DNA from: 2-02-FULL-55-14 sp964581115
Lineage (GTDB): Bacteria > Bacteroidota > Ignavibacteria > UBA10030
Assembly (NCBI GenBank): GCA_964581115.1
Contig: CAZOMY010000002.1
Span: forward strand, 186,001-250,000
DNA length: 64,000 bases
Reading direction: 5' to 3'
This document shows, piece after piece, positions 17,745 to 26,429 of the stretch. Each line of letters starts with the position of its first letter. Position 1 is the stretch's first letter. Both the position numbers and the translations under genes were made by a program. The notes beneath the pieces were generated by a model that made no database searches, was not told the origin of the DNA, and saw nothing but the letters and a program-made list of their open reading frames with translations.

Positions 17745-19109
17745 ATGCGATCGCTCGTTCCAGCGTTAGCGCTACTCCTGCTCGCGCCCCCAGCGGAGGC
17801 GCAACGTCACTATCCCTCCTCACCGTTTCTCCTGAATCTGGATTACGCCCGATTCCGGAACGACGACCGTTCCGGCTACGTCGAGTTGTACTATGCCTTT
17901 TATCCCAACCTCGTAACGAGCGACCCTACGCCCGATGGCGGTCTGCAAGGTTGGGTCATGGTGACCGAGCGCCTGACGGAACGGGAGACCGGAACTCAGG
18001 TCTTGTTCGAAAAACGCTACATGACGATCCGCGTGCGCGATACGTCGCAGCTCAACGCCGGGCTTACCTCGGTCAGCCAGGCCGGATACGCTCTGCCCTA
18101 CGGTTCGTACCAGCTTACCGTTTCAGCCGTGGATTCACTGGAGCCGTCAAGGCGCGACAGCATTTCCCTGCCGATCGACGTCCTTCCGGCGGGTCCGGGC
18201 GTTGCGGTGAGCGACCTCGAGCTGTGTTCGTCGATCACGCCGGGCAAGGATGGAGGGTCCTTCGTCAAGAACACATTGGAAGTGGTGCCGAATGCCACGC
18301 TGATGTTCGGCGTGACAGGCCATCCGGTGCTGTTCCAGTATGCTGAACTGTATCACTTGTCTTCGACCGAATCGTACGCTCTCGTCTCCACAATCCAGGA
18401 CCCCCGCGGGCAGGTCGTCAGAAGGAGCTCACGGCGACGGACCTTCAGTTCGCCGAATTCAGTCGACGTGGCGACGATGAATGTGGGATCGGTCCCTTCG
18501 GGCCGTTATATGCTTGTCTATCAGGTTCTGCGCGATAGTGTCGAGGAGGTGGCGAAGACATCCAAGGTCTTCTACGTCTACAACCCGCACATCCAGGCCA
18601 AGGCCGTGAGCGCCACGAGCATGAAAGCGAGTGAGATGGCCGGCTTGACCTTCGATGAATTGGGAGATGAGTTCCAGCGGGCCCGGTATCTCTCGACCGA
18701 ACAGGAGAAAGCTTCGTTCGCCAAACTGACGACGGCCGACGCACGTCGCGAATTCCTGGCCAACTTCTGGGAATCCGTCGAGCGCGGACGTCCGGGATTG
18801 ACGCCGATCGCTCGGATCGAATACCTCCAACGCGTCGTGACGGCCAATCAGAAGTATCGAGTCCACGGACGCGAGGGCTGGACATCGGACCGGGGCCGGG
18901 TCTACCTGCTCTACGGCGACCCTGATGATGTCGAGCGGGTCCCGAGCAATGAAGATACCAAGCCGTACGAGATCTGGTTCTATAACCAGATCGAGAGCGG
19001 AGTCCAATTCATCTTCATCGATCGTACGGGATTCGGCGAATACATTCTGGCGCACTCCACCAAGAGGGGAGAACTCCAGGACGACGGATGGCAGCGGCTA
19101 CTGCGCTGA
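17745..19109 (+). CDS. GWxTD domain-containing secreted protein
   Basis: The 454-residue product has a signal peptide (MRSLVPALALLLLAPPAEAQ). Its C-terminal GWxTD-family domain starts near residue 320, with the signature GWTSDRGRVYLLYGDPDDVE near 377 (Ser in place of the usual Thr) and a downstream YEIWFYNQIESG block. This family is frequent in the FCB group and Acidobacteria and has no firmly known activity. The N-terminal half (about 25-290) is beta-sandwich-like. The start is placed at ATG 17745 because of the signal peptide; a TTG at 17718 would add nine residues. It is read 23 bases after the PIG-L-like gene and overlaps the next gene. Confidence 0.8.
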   Translation: MRSLVPALALLLLAPPAEAQRHYPSSPFLLNLDYARFRNDDRSGYVELYYAFYPNLVTSDPTPDGGLQGWVMVTERLTERETGTQVLFEKRYMTIRVRDTSQLNAGLTSVSQAGYALPYGSYQLTVSAVDSLEPSRRDSISLPIDVLPAGPGVAVSDLELCSSITPGKDGGSFVKNTLEVVPNATLMFGVTGHPVLFQYAELYHLSSTESYALVSTIQDPRGQVVRRSSRRRTFSSPNSVDVATMNVGSVPSGRYMLVYQVLRDSVEEVAKTSKVFYVYNPHIQAKAVSATSMKASEMAGLTFDELGDEFQRARYLSTEQEKASFAKLTTADARREFLANFWESVERGRPGLTPIARIEYLQRVVTANQKYRVHGREGWTSDRGRVYLLYGDPDDVERVPSNEDTKPYEIWFYNQIESGVQFIFIDRTGFGEYILAHSTKRGELQDDGWQRLLR

Positions 19110-19954
19110 CGGCCCTGTGGCTGATGGCGACAGGTGCGCAGTCCCCTCCGCTACTGGTCGAGGAGGCACGCATCGATGTCGCGCGCACCGTCCGCGGGTT
19201 GACCGCCGGCGCCGGCGGCGCGTGGTATCTCACTGATCCGGAGCGTCATCTTGTCCTCTGGTACCGGTCTGATGGAACGATCGGCGGAACTGTCGGAGGC
19301 TACGGCTGGACCGCATCGGCATTGGACGATCCCTCGGGCGTAGCCACTGACGGCAACCGGGTCTATGTCGCCGACCGAGGCAACCACCGTTTGGTGTCGT
19401 ACGACCGCGCGTTGCGGCCGCTGGCAACGTTCGCGACGAGAGACACGAGCGACGCCCGAGCGCGCTTCGGCTATCCGAACGGCGTGGCTGTGAGCGGTCG
19501 TGGAGACCTGCTTGTCATCGACGGTGAGTCGGACGAGGTGATCGGCTTCAGGCCGGACCGTCGCGTGGCCTTTCGAGTGGGGCGTGAAGTCCCGGGCGGG
19601 CCGGCACTGCAAGCGCCCACATGCGTTGGTGTCGACGACGCCGGCCGAGTGATCATCGGAGAAGCGGGGGGAGTTCGGGTGCTTGACCTGTTCGGGACGC
19701 ATGTGCGACGCGTCGTGCTGGGAGAAGGGACTGTCGTGCGCGGGGTGGCAGGCTTCAATGGCTGGCTCGCGGCTGTTTCGGCAGACACTTTGTATCTTGA
19801 GCATGGTGAAACGGGAAATGTCTACCGATGGCCCCGGGTGGGAATCGCGACGGGATCGCCTTTGGAGGAGCTGTGGGGCGTGGCCTGGCAGGAGGGGCGG
19901 TTGCTGCTCCTGAGCGCCGGCTCGGTGGTACGTCTCCGAATTGAATTCTCGTAG
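19088..19954 (+). CDS. NHL-type beta-propeller protein, secreted
   Basis: The 288-residue product has a hydrophobic N-terminus (ALTALWLMATGAQS) likely to be a signal peptide. NHL/SMP-30-like blades follow, seen as DDPSGVATDGNRVYVADRGN near 78-97, YPNGVAVSGRGDLLVIDGES near 128-147, and APTCVGVDDAGRVIIGEAGG near 178-197. The blade number suggests a small, perhaps incomplete, propeller. The ATG lies 22 bases inside the end of the GWxTD gene, which implies translational coupling. The ligand is unknown. Confidence 0.7.
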   Translation: MAAATALTALWLMATGAQSPPLLVEEARIDVARTVRGLTAGAGGAWYLTDPERHLVLWYRSDGTIGGTVGGYGWTASALDDPSGVATDGNRVYVADRGNHRLVSYDRALRPLATFATRDTSDARARFGYPNGVAVSGRGDLLVIDGESDEVIGFRPDRRVAFRVGREVPGGPALQAPTCVGVDDAGRVIIGEAGGVRVLDLFGTHVRRVVLGEGTVVRGVAGFNGWLAAVSADTLYLEHGETGNVYRWPRVGIATGSPLEELWGVAWQEGRLLLLSAGSVVRLRIEFS

Positions 19955-20020
19955 TCAGGCCCATCCGGCGGACGCCGGAGGGTCGTTGTTCGATCACACA
20001 TCACACTGGACGGGGGTCCT

Positions 20021-20449
20021 ATGGCACGCAGCGTCAACAAGGTCATTCTCATCGGTAACCTCGGCAAAGATCCCGAGGTTCGCTACACCGGCAGCGGTGT
20101 CGCGGTCGCGACATTCACGCTGGCGACAAACGAATCGTGGCGTGATGCCGAAGGCAACACGCAAGAGCGAACGGAGTGGCACAACCTCGTGGCCTGGCGC
20201 AAATTGGCCGAGGTGATCGGCGAATACCTCAAGAAGGGGAGCAAGATCTATGTCGAAGGGCGCCTGCAGTATCGTACCTACGACGACAAGAACGGCGTGA
20301 AACGGTATGTGACGGAGATTGTCGTCGACCAGATGGTGATGCTCGACGGCCGCAATCGCGAGGGGGCCGGCGGCAGTTCAGATCCCGGACCTGTCGCCCC
20401 TCCGGCCGGACCCGGCCCGACACCCAAAGACGACGACCTGCCGTTCTGA
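20021..20449 (+). CDS. ssb: single-stranded DNA-binding protein
   Basis: SSB coats single-stranded DNA during replication and repair and recruits partners through its C-terminal tip. The 142-residue product starts ARSVNKVILIGNLGKDPEVR, the canonical OB-fold start. It has WHNLVAWRKLAEV and YVEGRLQYRTYDDKNG, then a Pro/Gly-rich linker, and ends in the acidic tip DDDLPF. Length and features are typical. It lies 66 bases after the NHL gene and 7 before the gamma-glutamyltransferase gene. Confidence 0.97.
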   Translation: MARSVNKVILIGNLGKDPEVRYTGSGVAVATFTLATNESWRDAEGNTQERTEWHNLVAWRKLAEVIGEYLKKGSKIYVEGRLQYRTYDDKNGVKRYVTEIVVDQMVMLDGRNREGAGGSSDPGPVAPPAGPGPTPKDDDLPF

Positions 20450-20456
20450 GGGCACG

Positions 20457-22172
20457 ATGAACGCTCGCGCGATCCTCGCATCCTTGATCCTGTGCTCACT
20501 GTCAGGATGCGTTCCCCCTCCCGCTTCGGTCGGCGACCAGGCGTCGAACGGACCCTCGGTGGCCCGGCACGGGATGGTGGTCTCCGCTCATCCGCTGGCT
20601 TCGCGCGTCGGACTCGAGGTGTTACAATCGGGCGGCAATGCCGTCGATGCCGCCGTTGCTACCGGGCTGGCGCTGGCCGTCGTCCACCCCGCTGCCGGCA
20701 ACATCGGAGGGGGCGGGTTTATGATCGTCCGGCTGAGCGACGGAACGACGAGCGCCTTTGACTTCCGGGAACGCGCCCCCGCCGCCGCAACGGAACGCAT
20801 GTATCTTGACGCCGCCGGTCACTACGTCGAGGACCTGAACCACGAAGGGTATCTTTCAGTCGGCGTCCCGGGCACCGTCGCCGGATTTGACCTCGCGCTG
20901 CGGCGATTCGGCACAAAGGGCTGGAAGGAACTCACTGCGCCTGCGGTGGCACTGGCGGAGGAAGGATTCCCTCTGAGTTGGGCCATGGCCGATGATTTCA
21001 GGGCGTTGATCCGAGACTGGAAGCGCTACCCGGCATCGGCGAAGGTCTTTGTCAAACCCGACGGTGCTCCGTATGAGATGGGCGAAACATGGCGTCAGCC
21101 CGACCTGGCGTCAACGCTTCGGCGCATCATGGTCGACGGCCGAGATGGTTTCTATCGCGGAACGACCGCTCGGTTGCTCGCCGCCGATATGCGCTCGAAC
21201 GGCGGTCTGATCACCGAGGAGGATCTTGCGTCATATGAGGCCGTCGAGCGGACGCCGCTCCGAGGGACCTACCGCGGCTATGAGATTGTGTCGATGCCGC
21301 CCCCCAGCTCGGGCGGCACGGCGATCATCGAAATGCTGAACATCCTCGAGGGCTACGACCTCGCCTCGCTGGGCCACAACTCGGCGGAGTACTTACACCT
21401 CGTGGCTGAAGCGATGCGTCGGGCCTTTGCCGATCGAGCGGCCCATCTGGGCGATCCCGACGCCGATCCCAACCTGCCGATCGGACGGTTGACTTCAAAG
21501 GAGTATGCCGAGCACGCGAGGGCGGCCATCGATCGTACGCGGGCAGGCGACATCCCCGTGAGCGCTGTCGAAGCGGCCTCGGAGAGCGACGAGACCACTC
21601 ACTACTCCGTCGTCGATGCTGAAGGGAATGCCGTCGTCGTTACGTATACGTTGGAGTACGGTTACGGCTCACGGATCGTTGCCGACGGCCTGGGCTTCCT
21701 GCTTAACAACGAAATGGGGGACTTCAACCCCGTGCCGGGACGGACCGATTCGACCGGGTTCATCGGCACGAAGGCAAACCGCGTGGCGCCCTCCAAGCGC
21801 ATGCTGTCGAGCATGTCCCCGACGATCATTCTAAAAGATGGAAAGACCTGGGCCTTGATCGGGAGTCCGGGAGGTCGCACCATCATCAACACCGTCCTTC
21901 AGGTGGCGCTCAATTTGATCGACCACCGCATGAGTCTTGCCGATGCTGTTGCGGAGAAGCGGATCCACCATCAGTGGCAACCCAATGTTCTGAGGGTCGA
22001 GCGACACGGCATTTCCAGGGATACGGAAGCGCTCCTGCGAGCCAAAGGACATCGCGTGGTGTTTGGCGGATCGCAAGGCCGGGTGCATGCGATCGTCATC
22101 GATCCGGCGACCAAGATGCGTTGGGGTGTAGCCGACCCGCGCGACCCTGACGGTGGAGCGGCAGGGTACTAA
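20457..22172 (+). CDS. ggt: gamma-glutamyltransferase lipoprotein
   Basis: This is an Ntn-hydrolase that cleaves and transfers gamma-glutamyl groups from glutathione-like compounds. The 571-residue precursor has a lipoprotein signal with lipobox LSGC (about 14-17). The large-subunit start GMVVSAHPLASRVGLEVL is followed by GGNAVDAAVA and GGGGFMIVRL. The predicted autocleavage nucleophile is Thr381 in the motif TTHYSVVD, and LIGSPGGRTIINTV supplies the oxyanion glycines. The length is normal for an uncleaved precursor. Lipidation would anchor it in the envelope. It starts 7 bases after ssb. Confidence 0.94.
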   Translation: MNARAILASLILCSLSGCVPPPASVGDQASNGPSVARHGMVVSAHPLASRVGLEVLQSGGNAVDAAVATGLALAVVHPAAGNIGGGGFMIVRLSDGTTSAFDFRERAPAAATERMYLDAAGHYVEDLNHEGYLSVGVPGTVAGFDLALRRFGTKGWKELTAPAVALAEEGFPLSWAMADDFRALIRDWKRYPASAKVFVKPDGAPYEMGETWRQPDLASTLRRIMVDGRDGFYRGTTARLLAADMRSNGGLITEEDLASYEAVERTPLRGTYRGYEIVSMPPPSSGGTAIIEMLNILEGYDLASLGHNSAEYLHLVAEAMRRAFADRAAHLGDPDADPNLPIGRLTSKEYAEHARAAIDRTRAGDIPVSAVEAASESDETTHYSVVDAEGNAVVVTYTLEYGYGSRIVADGLGFLLNNEMGDFNPVPGRTDSTGFIGTKANRVAPSKRMLSSMSPTIILKDGKTWALIGSPGGRTIINTVLQVALNLIDHRMSLADAVAEKRIHHQWQPNVLRVERHGISRDTEALLRAKGHRVVFGGSQGRVHAIVIDPATKMRWGVADPRDPDGGAAGY

Positions 22173-22193
22173 CGCCCGATCCCCTCCGCCTAT

Positions 22194-22222
22194 TTGCTTT
22201 TGGACGATCCTCATCGTACGTT
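22194..22222 (+). promoter_or_regulatory. candidate promoter for the cobalamin-riboswitch operon
   Basis: TTGCTT (22194-22199), a 17-bp spacer, TACGTT (22217-22222). The start would fall near 22229, some 35-60 bases before the riboswitch core. Confidence 0.6.
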
Positions 22223-22261
22223 GTCGGCGTCCTGTTCTTTGTCTCATCACGATCTGGTGTC

Positions 22262-22462
22262 CCGCCATGAACGGCGGGATGAAAAGGGAATTCCGTGCGA
22301 CCCGCCTTCAAGGGGGTCCATTCGGAAGCTGCCCCGCAACTGTGATCCCGGCCCGCAAGGGTCAGCGCATCGGCGATCGAGCCATTGATCCGGAAGGATC
22401 GAGAAGGCCGCCGCTGCCGGGTAAGCCAGGAGACCTGCCAGGTCGCAACTGCACCGTGCCTT
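22262..22462 (+). ncRNA. cobalamin riboswitch aptamer
   Basis: The conserved boxes of the B12 aptamer are all present and in order. There is an AGGGAA box (22285-22290), the core GCTGCCCCGCAACTGT (22329-22344), and the B12 box AGCCAGGAGACCTGCC (22424-22439). Complementary arms around CCCGCC/GGCGGG flank the 5' side. The gene that follows encodes a BtuB-like TonB receptor. The boundaries are approximate. Confidence 0.93.
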
Positions 22463-22485
22463 CGCGGGAAGGGACCGGGATCTGT

Positions 22486-22545
22486 GGTCGCGCATCGGCG
22501 CGACCCCGTGGCCCCATCTCCTTCGGAGACGGGGCCATTTCTTTT
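22486..22545 (+). terminator. riboswitch expression platform with intrinsic terminator
   Basis: A perfect hairpin GGTCGCGC (22486-22493) / GCGCGACC (22498-22505) is followed by a strong terminator. That stem is TGGCCCCATCTCC (22509-22521) / GGAGACGGGGCCA (22525-22537), with one mismatch, and is followed by TTTCTTTTT. Its placement directly before the receptor start implies B12-dependent transcription termination. Confidence 0.85.
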
Positions 22546-22554
22546 TCGTGAGAT

Positions 22555-24444
22555 GTGAAGACGCTTTCCTGCATCCTCATCACTGCGATCGAAGCGCTAC
22601 GTCCGGCCACGGCCCAGGATTTCGCCGACACGATCGTAACCTATGCCCAGCCGCCGGTAACGGTCCATGCTTCTCGCCTGATGCCCCGTTCAACCAAGCT
22701 CATGGCGAACAGAGTGCGGTTGGAAGGATGGTCGCTGCGGCGAATGGATGGACGGACGATCGATGCCGTTCTCGAGTCGGAGGGGGGACTTCTCGTCCGC
22801 GACATCGGCGGGCCTGGCGGCGTGAAGTCTGTCAGTCTCAGGAATTCCCCCTCCACGCAGACGGTGTTTCAGATGAACGGAATGCGCCTCAACCATCCGC
22901 AGAACAGCATGGTTGATATCGGCCTGTACCCTGTGGCCTTGTTCGATGCGGTCGAGGTGGCTCGTGGAGGCCAGTCGGCCTTTCTCGGCGCGGATGCGCA
23001 CGCCGGGGCCGTCATGCTGGGATTGTGGCCGTCTCAGAGGCACCGATTGATGTTCGATCTTGGAGGAGGCTCCTTCGGACAGGTGAGCGGCGCTCTTCGA
23101 TGGGATGAGGCGGGTGAACGGATCATGACGAGTATTCGGGCAGGCTTCGATCGGTCCGACGGACGTTTCTCGTTCCCGTGGCCCGGTCCGTCGGGGACGA
23201 TCACCCGAACCCGGGAAGGCGCGATGCATAAGCGATGGTTCGGTGCGGCGTCGGCGGTCGTCCCCGCGGGACCGATGGGTCATCTTGAGGGGACCATCCT
23301 GGGCGTATCGGCATTGCGAGGCTCGCCGGGTCCCGTTACCGCCGGTCCGCCAGCGGAAGCCACTCTGCGGGATGGGGTACTCCACGGCGTGTTCCGGTGG
23401 GTCTCCGTGCAGGATGAGCGAACGGGATGGGAGGTCGGGCTCTCCGCTTCGTTGCAGGACGAAGCTTACGAAGAAGCGACGCTTTCCGTCAGCGACCGCT
23501 ATGAAAGCCGCGTTGCCTCGGGCTGGGCGCATTGGCAGGGCGCGATGTCCGATGCATGGGGTTTTGGACTTGGACTCGAGGCGTCGACGGCAACCCTGGA
23601 CAGTCGCAACATTCTTCCGAACACCCGTCGTACATCTGGAGCGGTACTCGCGCATATCGAATGGACCGGCACGTCGGTGCGAGTCCTACCCACACTCCGT
23701 GCGGATATCACCTCCGATCAACGACCCTTTATCAGTCCTCGGTTGGCCGTCGAGCTGCCCATCGTATCCGGCGGTCGGCTCACCGGTCGGGCGAATGTCG
23801 GCTCGGGCATGCGAATGCCGAATTTCAATGAGCTCTACTGGCGCCCCGGCGGAGATCCGCTACTCCGGCCGGAGCGTATCCTCACGGCCGAAGCCGGGCT
23901 TCACGCCCAACTGCCGGAACACGGAGTGATCGGCGCGATCGCGATCTTTGCCGCCGACACGCGAGACCGGATCACGGGTTGGCCGCCGGTGAATCTTGCG
24001 CATACCGTTTCATGGGGCATCGACGGCAATGGCACATGGAGCCTGGCCGGCCACCGCTGGTGGCTGAGTGGTACGTTCTCCAATGTCGAGTCGCGTTCGC
24101 CGCCCGCTCCCGGATGCCAGGTGCCGTTTCTTCCGCGCTGGATCGCGTCGTCGGGAATGGACCTCGAATTCGGCCCGTTGATGATCGGTCCTAGTGTTCG
24201 ATATATCTCCCGTCGGTTCACGACGCTGGAGAACGTGGCGGCTCTCAGTGTGCCACCTTCGACACGCTTCTCCGTCGCCGGTCGGCTCCGCTTGAGGGTC
24301 TCCCAGCGCCTCGTGATCGTGAGATGCGCGGTGGACAACGCGCTCAATGTCTCCGAATCCTCAATACCCGGATATCCGCTGCCGGGCCGGAGTGTTACCC
24401 TGTCTGCAACCGTTGAACTGAACGAGAAATCTGACAAGGAGTGA
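22555..24444 (+). CDS. BtuB-like TonB-dependent vitamin B12 receptor
   Basis: The 629-residue outer-membrane receptor lies directly downstream of the cobalamin riboswitch terminator. A short signal peptide (about 1-21) is followed by a plug domain (about 50-160; LLVRDIGGPGGVKSVSLRN, VFQMNGMRLNHPQNS, FDAVEVARGGQSAFLGADA) and a barrel with the RMPNFNELYW motif near 422 typical of TonB receptors. The end reads SVTLSATVEL. The start is GTG 22555; the nearby ATG at 22553 is followed at once by a stop. The Shine-Dalgarno signal is poor and may lie in the terminator's 3' arm. Corrinoid specificity rests on the riboswitch and the neighbours. Confidence 0.88.
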   Translation: MKTLSCILITAIEALRPATAQDFADTIVTYAQPPVTVHASRLMPRSTKLMANRVRLEGWSLRRMDGRTIDAVLESEGGLLVRDIGGPGGVKSVSLRNSPSTQTVFQMNGMRLNHPQNSMVDIGLYPVALFDAVEVARGGQSAFLGADAHAGAVMLGLWPSQRHRLMFDLGGGSFGQVSGALRWDEAGERIMTSIRAGFDRSDGRFSFPWPGPSGTITRTREGAMHKRWFGAASAVVPAGPMGHLEGTILGVSALRGSPGPVTAGPPAEATLRDGVLHGVFRWVSVQDERTGWEVGLSASLQDEAYEEATLSVSDRYESRVASGWAHWQGAMSDAWGFGLGLEASTATLDSRNILPNTRRTSGAVLAHIEWTGTSVRVLPTLRADITSDQRPFISPRLAVELPIVSGGRLTGRANVGSGMRMPNFNELYWRPGGDPLLRPERILTAEAGLHAQLPEHGVIGAIAIFAADTRDRITGWPPVNLAHTVSWGIDGNGTWSLAGHRWWLSGTFSNVESRSPPAPGCQVPFLPRWIASSGMDLEFGPLMIGPSVRYISRRFTTLENVAALSVPPSTRFSVAGRLRLRVSQRLVIVRCAVDNALNVSESSIPGYPLPGRSVTLSATVELNEKSDKE

Positions 24445-24448
24445 AGCC

Positions 24449-25549
24449 ATGGTCACAAGCTACTTATACGAATCTCGATCGTCATTCCGCCCTGGCATGT
24501 GGATGTGCGTCATACCGGGCTTAGCCCTGTTTGTGATGACGCTGATCGGTTGCGATCCCGTCGCCGACCCCGGTCCGGTGGCAACCGGACCCAAAGGGGT
24601 CTACGTCGTGAACGAAGGTACCTTCCTGGCCTCGAACGCCGAACTCTCCTATATCAGCGAAGATCGATCGAATGCCTCGGGCTCTGTCTTTTCGGGCACC
24701 AATCCCGGTCGAACGCTTGGAGACGTTGCCCAACACGCACAGGCATCGGACGGTAAGCTCTTTGTCGTTGTCAACAATTCCAGGAAGATCGAGGTCCTCG
24801 AAGCCGGGACACATCGCTGGCTGCGAACGATCGCGCTCACGCGAGCCCCGAGAGCGATCGAGGTCGTCTCGCCTCTCAGGGCCTTTGTGACGAACATGGA
24901 TTCTACTGTCTCCGTGCTCGACCTGAGTGGAGGTGTCGTTACCAAAGATATCGTCGTGGGAACGAACCCGGAGGGATTGATCCGATACGGTGACCGGCTT
25001 TATGTCTTCAACGGTGGTTGGGGATACGGTTCGACGATCAGTGTCATCGATCTGATGGCCGAAAATGTCGTGGCGACGATCCCGACGCCACCCGGACCGT
25101 CATACGGGGTGCTCGGGACCTCCGGACTGATGCACGTCCTGTGTACGGGATCGGTGGCGTGGGGAGGAGGGGTCGATGTCCCCGGGGCGGTCTTGACGAT
25201 CGATGCGGCTTCGGGCGTTGTGGGAGATACGCTCCCGTTAGCCCAGCCCGCCAATCGGATCGCGGCAGACGCCGCCGGCGACCTCTATGTTACCATCTCC
25301 GGGGCGGGAGGCTCGGGCGTGCTGAAACTGACCGGAGGATCATCGCCGGCGGTCGTGCCGAGCATGCTCGTGTCCGGCAGCTTCTATGGTATTGGGGTGG
25401 ATCGTACGCGATCGGAGCTGTATCTGTCGCTGGCCGGCGACTTCGTCAGCAATGGTACAGTTCAGGTGTACACATTATCGGGCACTCTCGTGCGGACCTA
25501 CGTTGCCGGGATCGGCGTGGCGCCGAACGGTTTTGTCTTTCTGCCGTAG
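24449..25549 (+). CDS. beta-propeller lipoprotein, likely BtuG-like corrinoid-binding surface protein
   Basis: The 366-residue product has a lipoprotein signal (lipobox MTLIGC about residues 27-32). A YncE-like beta-propeller follows, with repeated blades: GVYVVNEGTFLASNAELSY, RTLGDVAQHAQASDGKLF, VVSPLRAFVTNMDSTVSVLD and VVVGTNPEGLIRYGDRLYV-like segments. In Bacteroides, BtuG is a lipoprotein propeller that caps BtuB and binds B12 very tightly. The same architecture and the position after a riboswitch-controlled BtuB support that role here as inference. An internal ATG at 24497 would give a shorter lipoprotein signal and is a possible alternative start. The gap to the receptor gene is 4 bases. 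Confidence 0.75.
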   Translation: MVTSYLYESRSSFRPGMWMCVIPGLALFVMTLIGCDPVADPGPVATGPKGVYVVNEGTFLASNAELSYISEDRSNASGSVFSGTNPGRTLGDVAQHAQASDGKLFVVVNNSRKIEVLEAGTHRWLRTIALTRAPRAIEVVSPLRAFVTNMDSTVSVLDLSGGVVTKDIVVGTNPEGLIRYGDRLYVFNGGWGYGSTISVIDLMAENVVATIPTPPGPSYGVLGTSGLMHVLCTGSVAWGGGVDVPGAVLTIDAASGVVGDTLPLAQPANRIAADAAGDLYVTISGAGGSGVLKLTGGSSPAVVPSMLVSGSFYGIGVDRTRSELYLSLAGDFVSNGTVQVYTLSGTLVRTYVAGIGVAPNGFVFLP

Positions 25550-25606
25550 CATACGAAGGGATTTTTCTGTACCATCATTCATGCAGATGTTCACTTGGAG
25601 GCTGAT

Positions 25607-26134
25607 ATGAAGCACATTCTGTTCGCCACGGTCGTCATCGGCATTGCCGCGCTCACGCGGTTCCTGCCGCACCCGCCCAACGTGACTCCGCTGGCGGCAT
25701 TGGCTCTCACGGGCGCGCTGTACCTCGATCGGCGGTTTGCGTTCATTCTCCCGCTGGCGGCGATGCTTGTGAGTGACCTCTTCCTAGGCATCCATCGTAT
25801 GATGCCCTTTGTCTATGTCAGTTTTGCGGCGAGCAGTGCCATCGGCCTCTGGCTCCGTCAGCGCCGTTCGGTTCCTGCCATCGCGGGGGGCTCGCTAGCC
25901 GGATCGGTGCTTTTCTTTGTGATCACCAACTTCGGCGTCTGGCTTGTCGGCGACGGAGGCGTCTATCCGAAGACGTGGACCGGGCTCATCGAGTGCTATG
26001 TCGCCGCGATCCCGTTCTTCCGCAACACTGTCATGGGCGATCTCGTCTATGTCGCGTTGCTGACCGGTATGTTCGAGTTCGCACGCCGATGGTTCCCCGC
26101 TTGGGCGATGCCCCCGGAGCCAATATCTCGCTGA
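25607..26134 (+). CDS. DUF6580-type small integral membrane protein, putative cobalamin uptake component
   Basis: The 175-residue protein has five to six hydrophobic segments and reads TRFLPHPPNVTPLAALAL near the start. FFVITNFGVWLVGDGGVYP lies near 108-126. These match a family of small membrane proteins often placed next to B12 receptors in the FCB group, with an overall look like ECF-transporter S components. The ATG at 25607 has GGAGG 5 bases upstream. It is the last gene before a strong terminator, so it shares the riboswitch operon. Inner-membrane transport of corrinoids or their precursors is inference. Confidence 0.75.
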   Translation: MKHILFATVVIGIAALTRFLPHPPNVTPLAALALTGALYLDRRFAFILPLAAMLVSDLFLGIHRMMPFVYVSFAASSAIGLWLRQRRSVPAIAGGSLAGSVLFFVITNFGVWLVGDGGVYPKTWTGLIECYVAAIPFFRNTVMGDLVYVALLTGMFEFARRWFPAWAMPPEPISR

Positions 26135-26152
26135 AATGAAATGCGGATCCGC

Positions 26153-26187
26153 GTGAAGGTCCCCCTCGGGGGACCTTCACATTTTTA
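26153..26187 (+). terminator. strong intrinsic terminator ending the B12 uptake operon
   Basis: A perfect 13-base inverted repeat GTGAAGGTCCCCC (26153-26165) / GGGGGACCTTCAC (26168-26180) followed by ATTTTTAT. Confidence 0.92.
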
Positions 26188-26189
26188 TG

Positions 26190-26429
26190 CCGGGATGAGA
26201 AAGGCCCAAGGAAAAAATGCCTTCCTACCGCTGGGAAATCCGCGGTCGGTCCTTCCACGAAAACGCGGAAGGGCCTTTGCTCCTTGCATTTCCACCGAAT
26301 TTCGAGGAACATCTTCAACAGGTCTCGGGCATGGCGATTGCTGCCAGAGCGGCGACCTGTACGACGGGCGTTCTCTCATGCTATTCCTGCCGTCGGACGT
26401 GATGATCTGACTCCATTGGAGATCCCTCT
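26190..26429 (+). promoter_or_regulatory. non-coding stretch upstream of gdhA with nested hairpins
   Basis: No gene is supported here. An outer pair AAAGGCCC (26200-26207) / GGGCCTTT (26271-26278) encloses a possible inner CCGCG/CGCGG pair. No convincing promoter was found; a TTGCAT at 26284 has only GAACAT 17 bp downstream. This may be the gdhA leader, but no known regulatory class is recognised. Confidence 0.35.
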
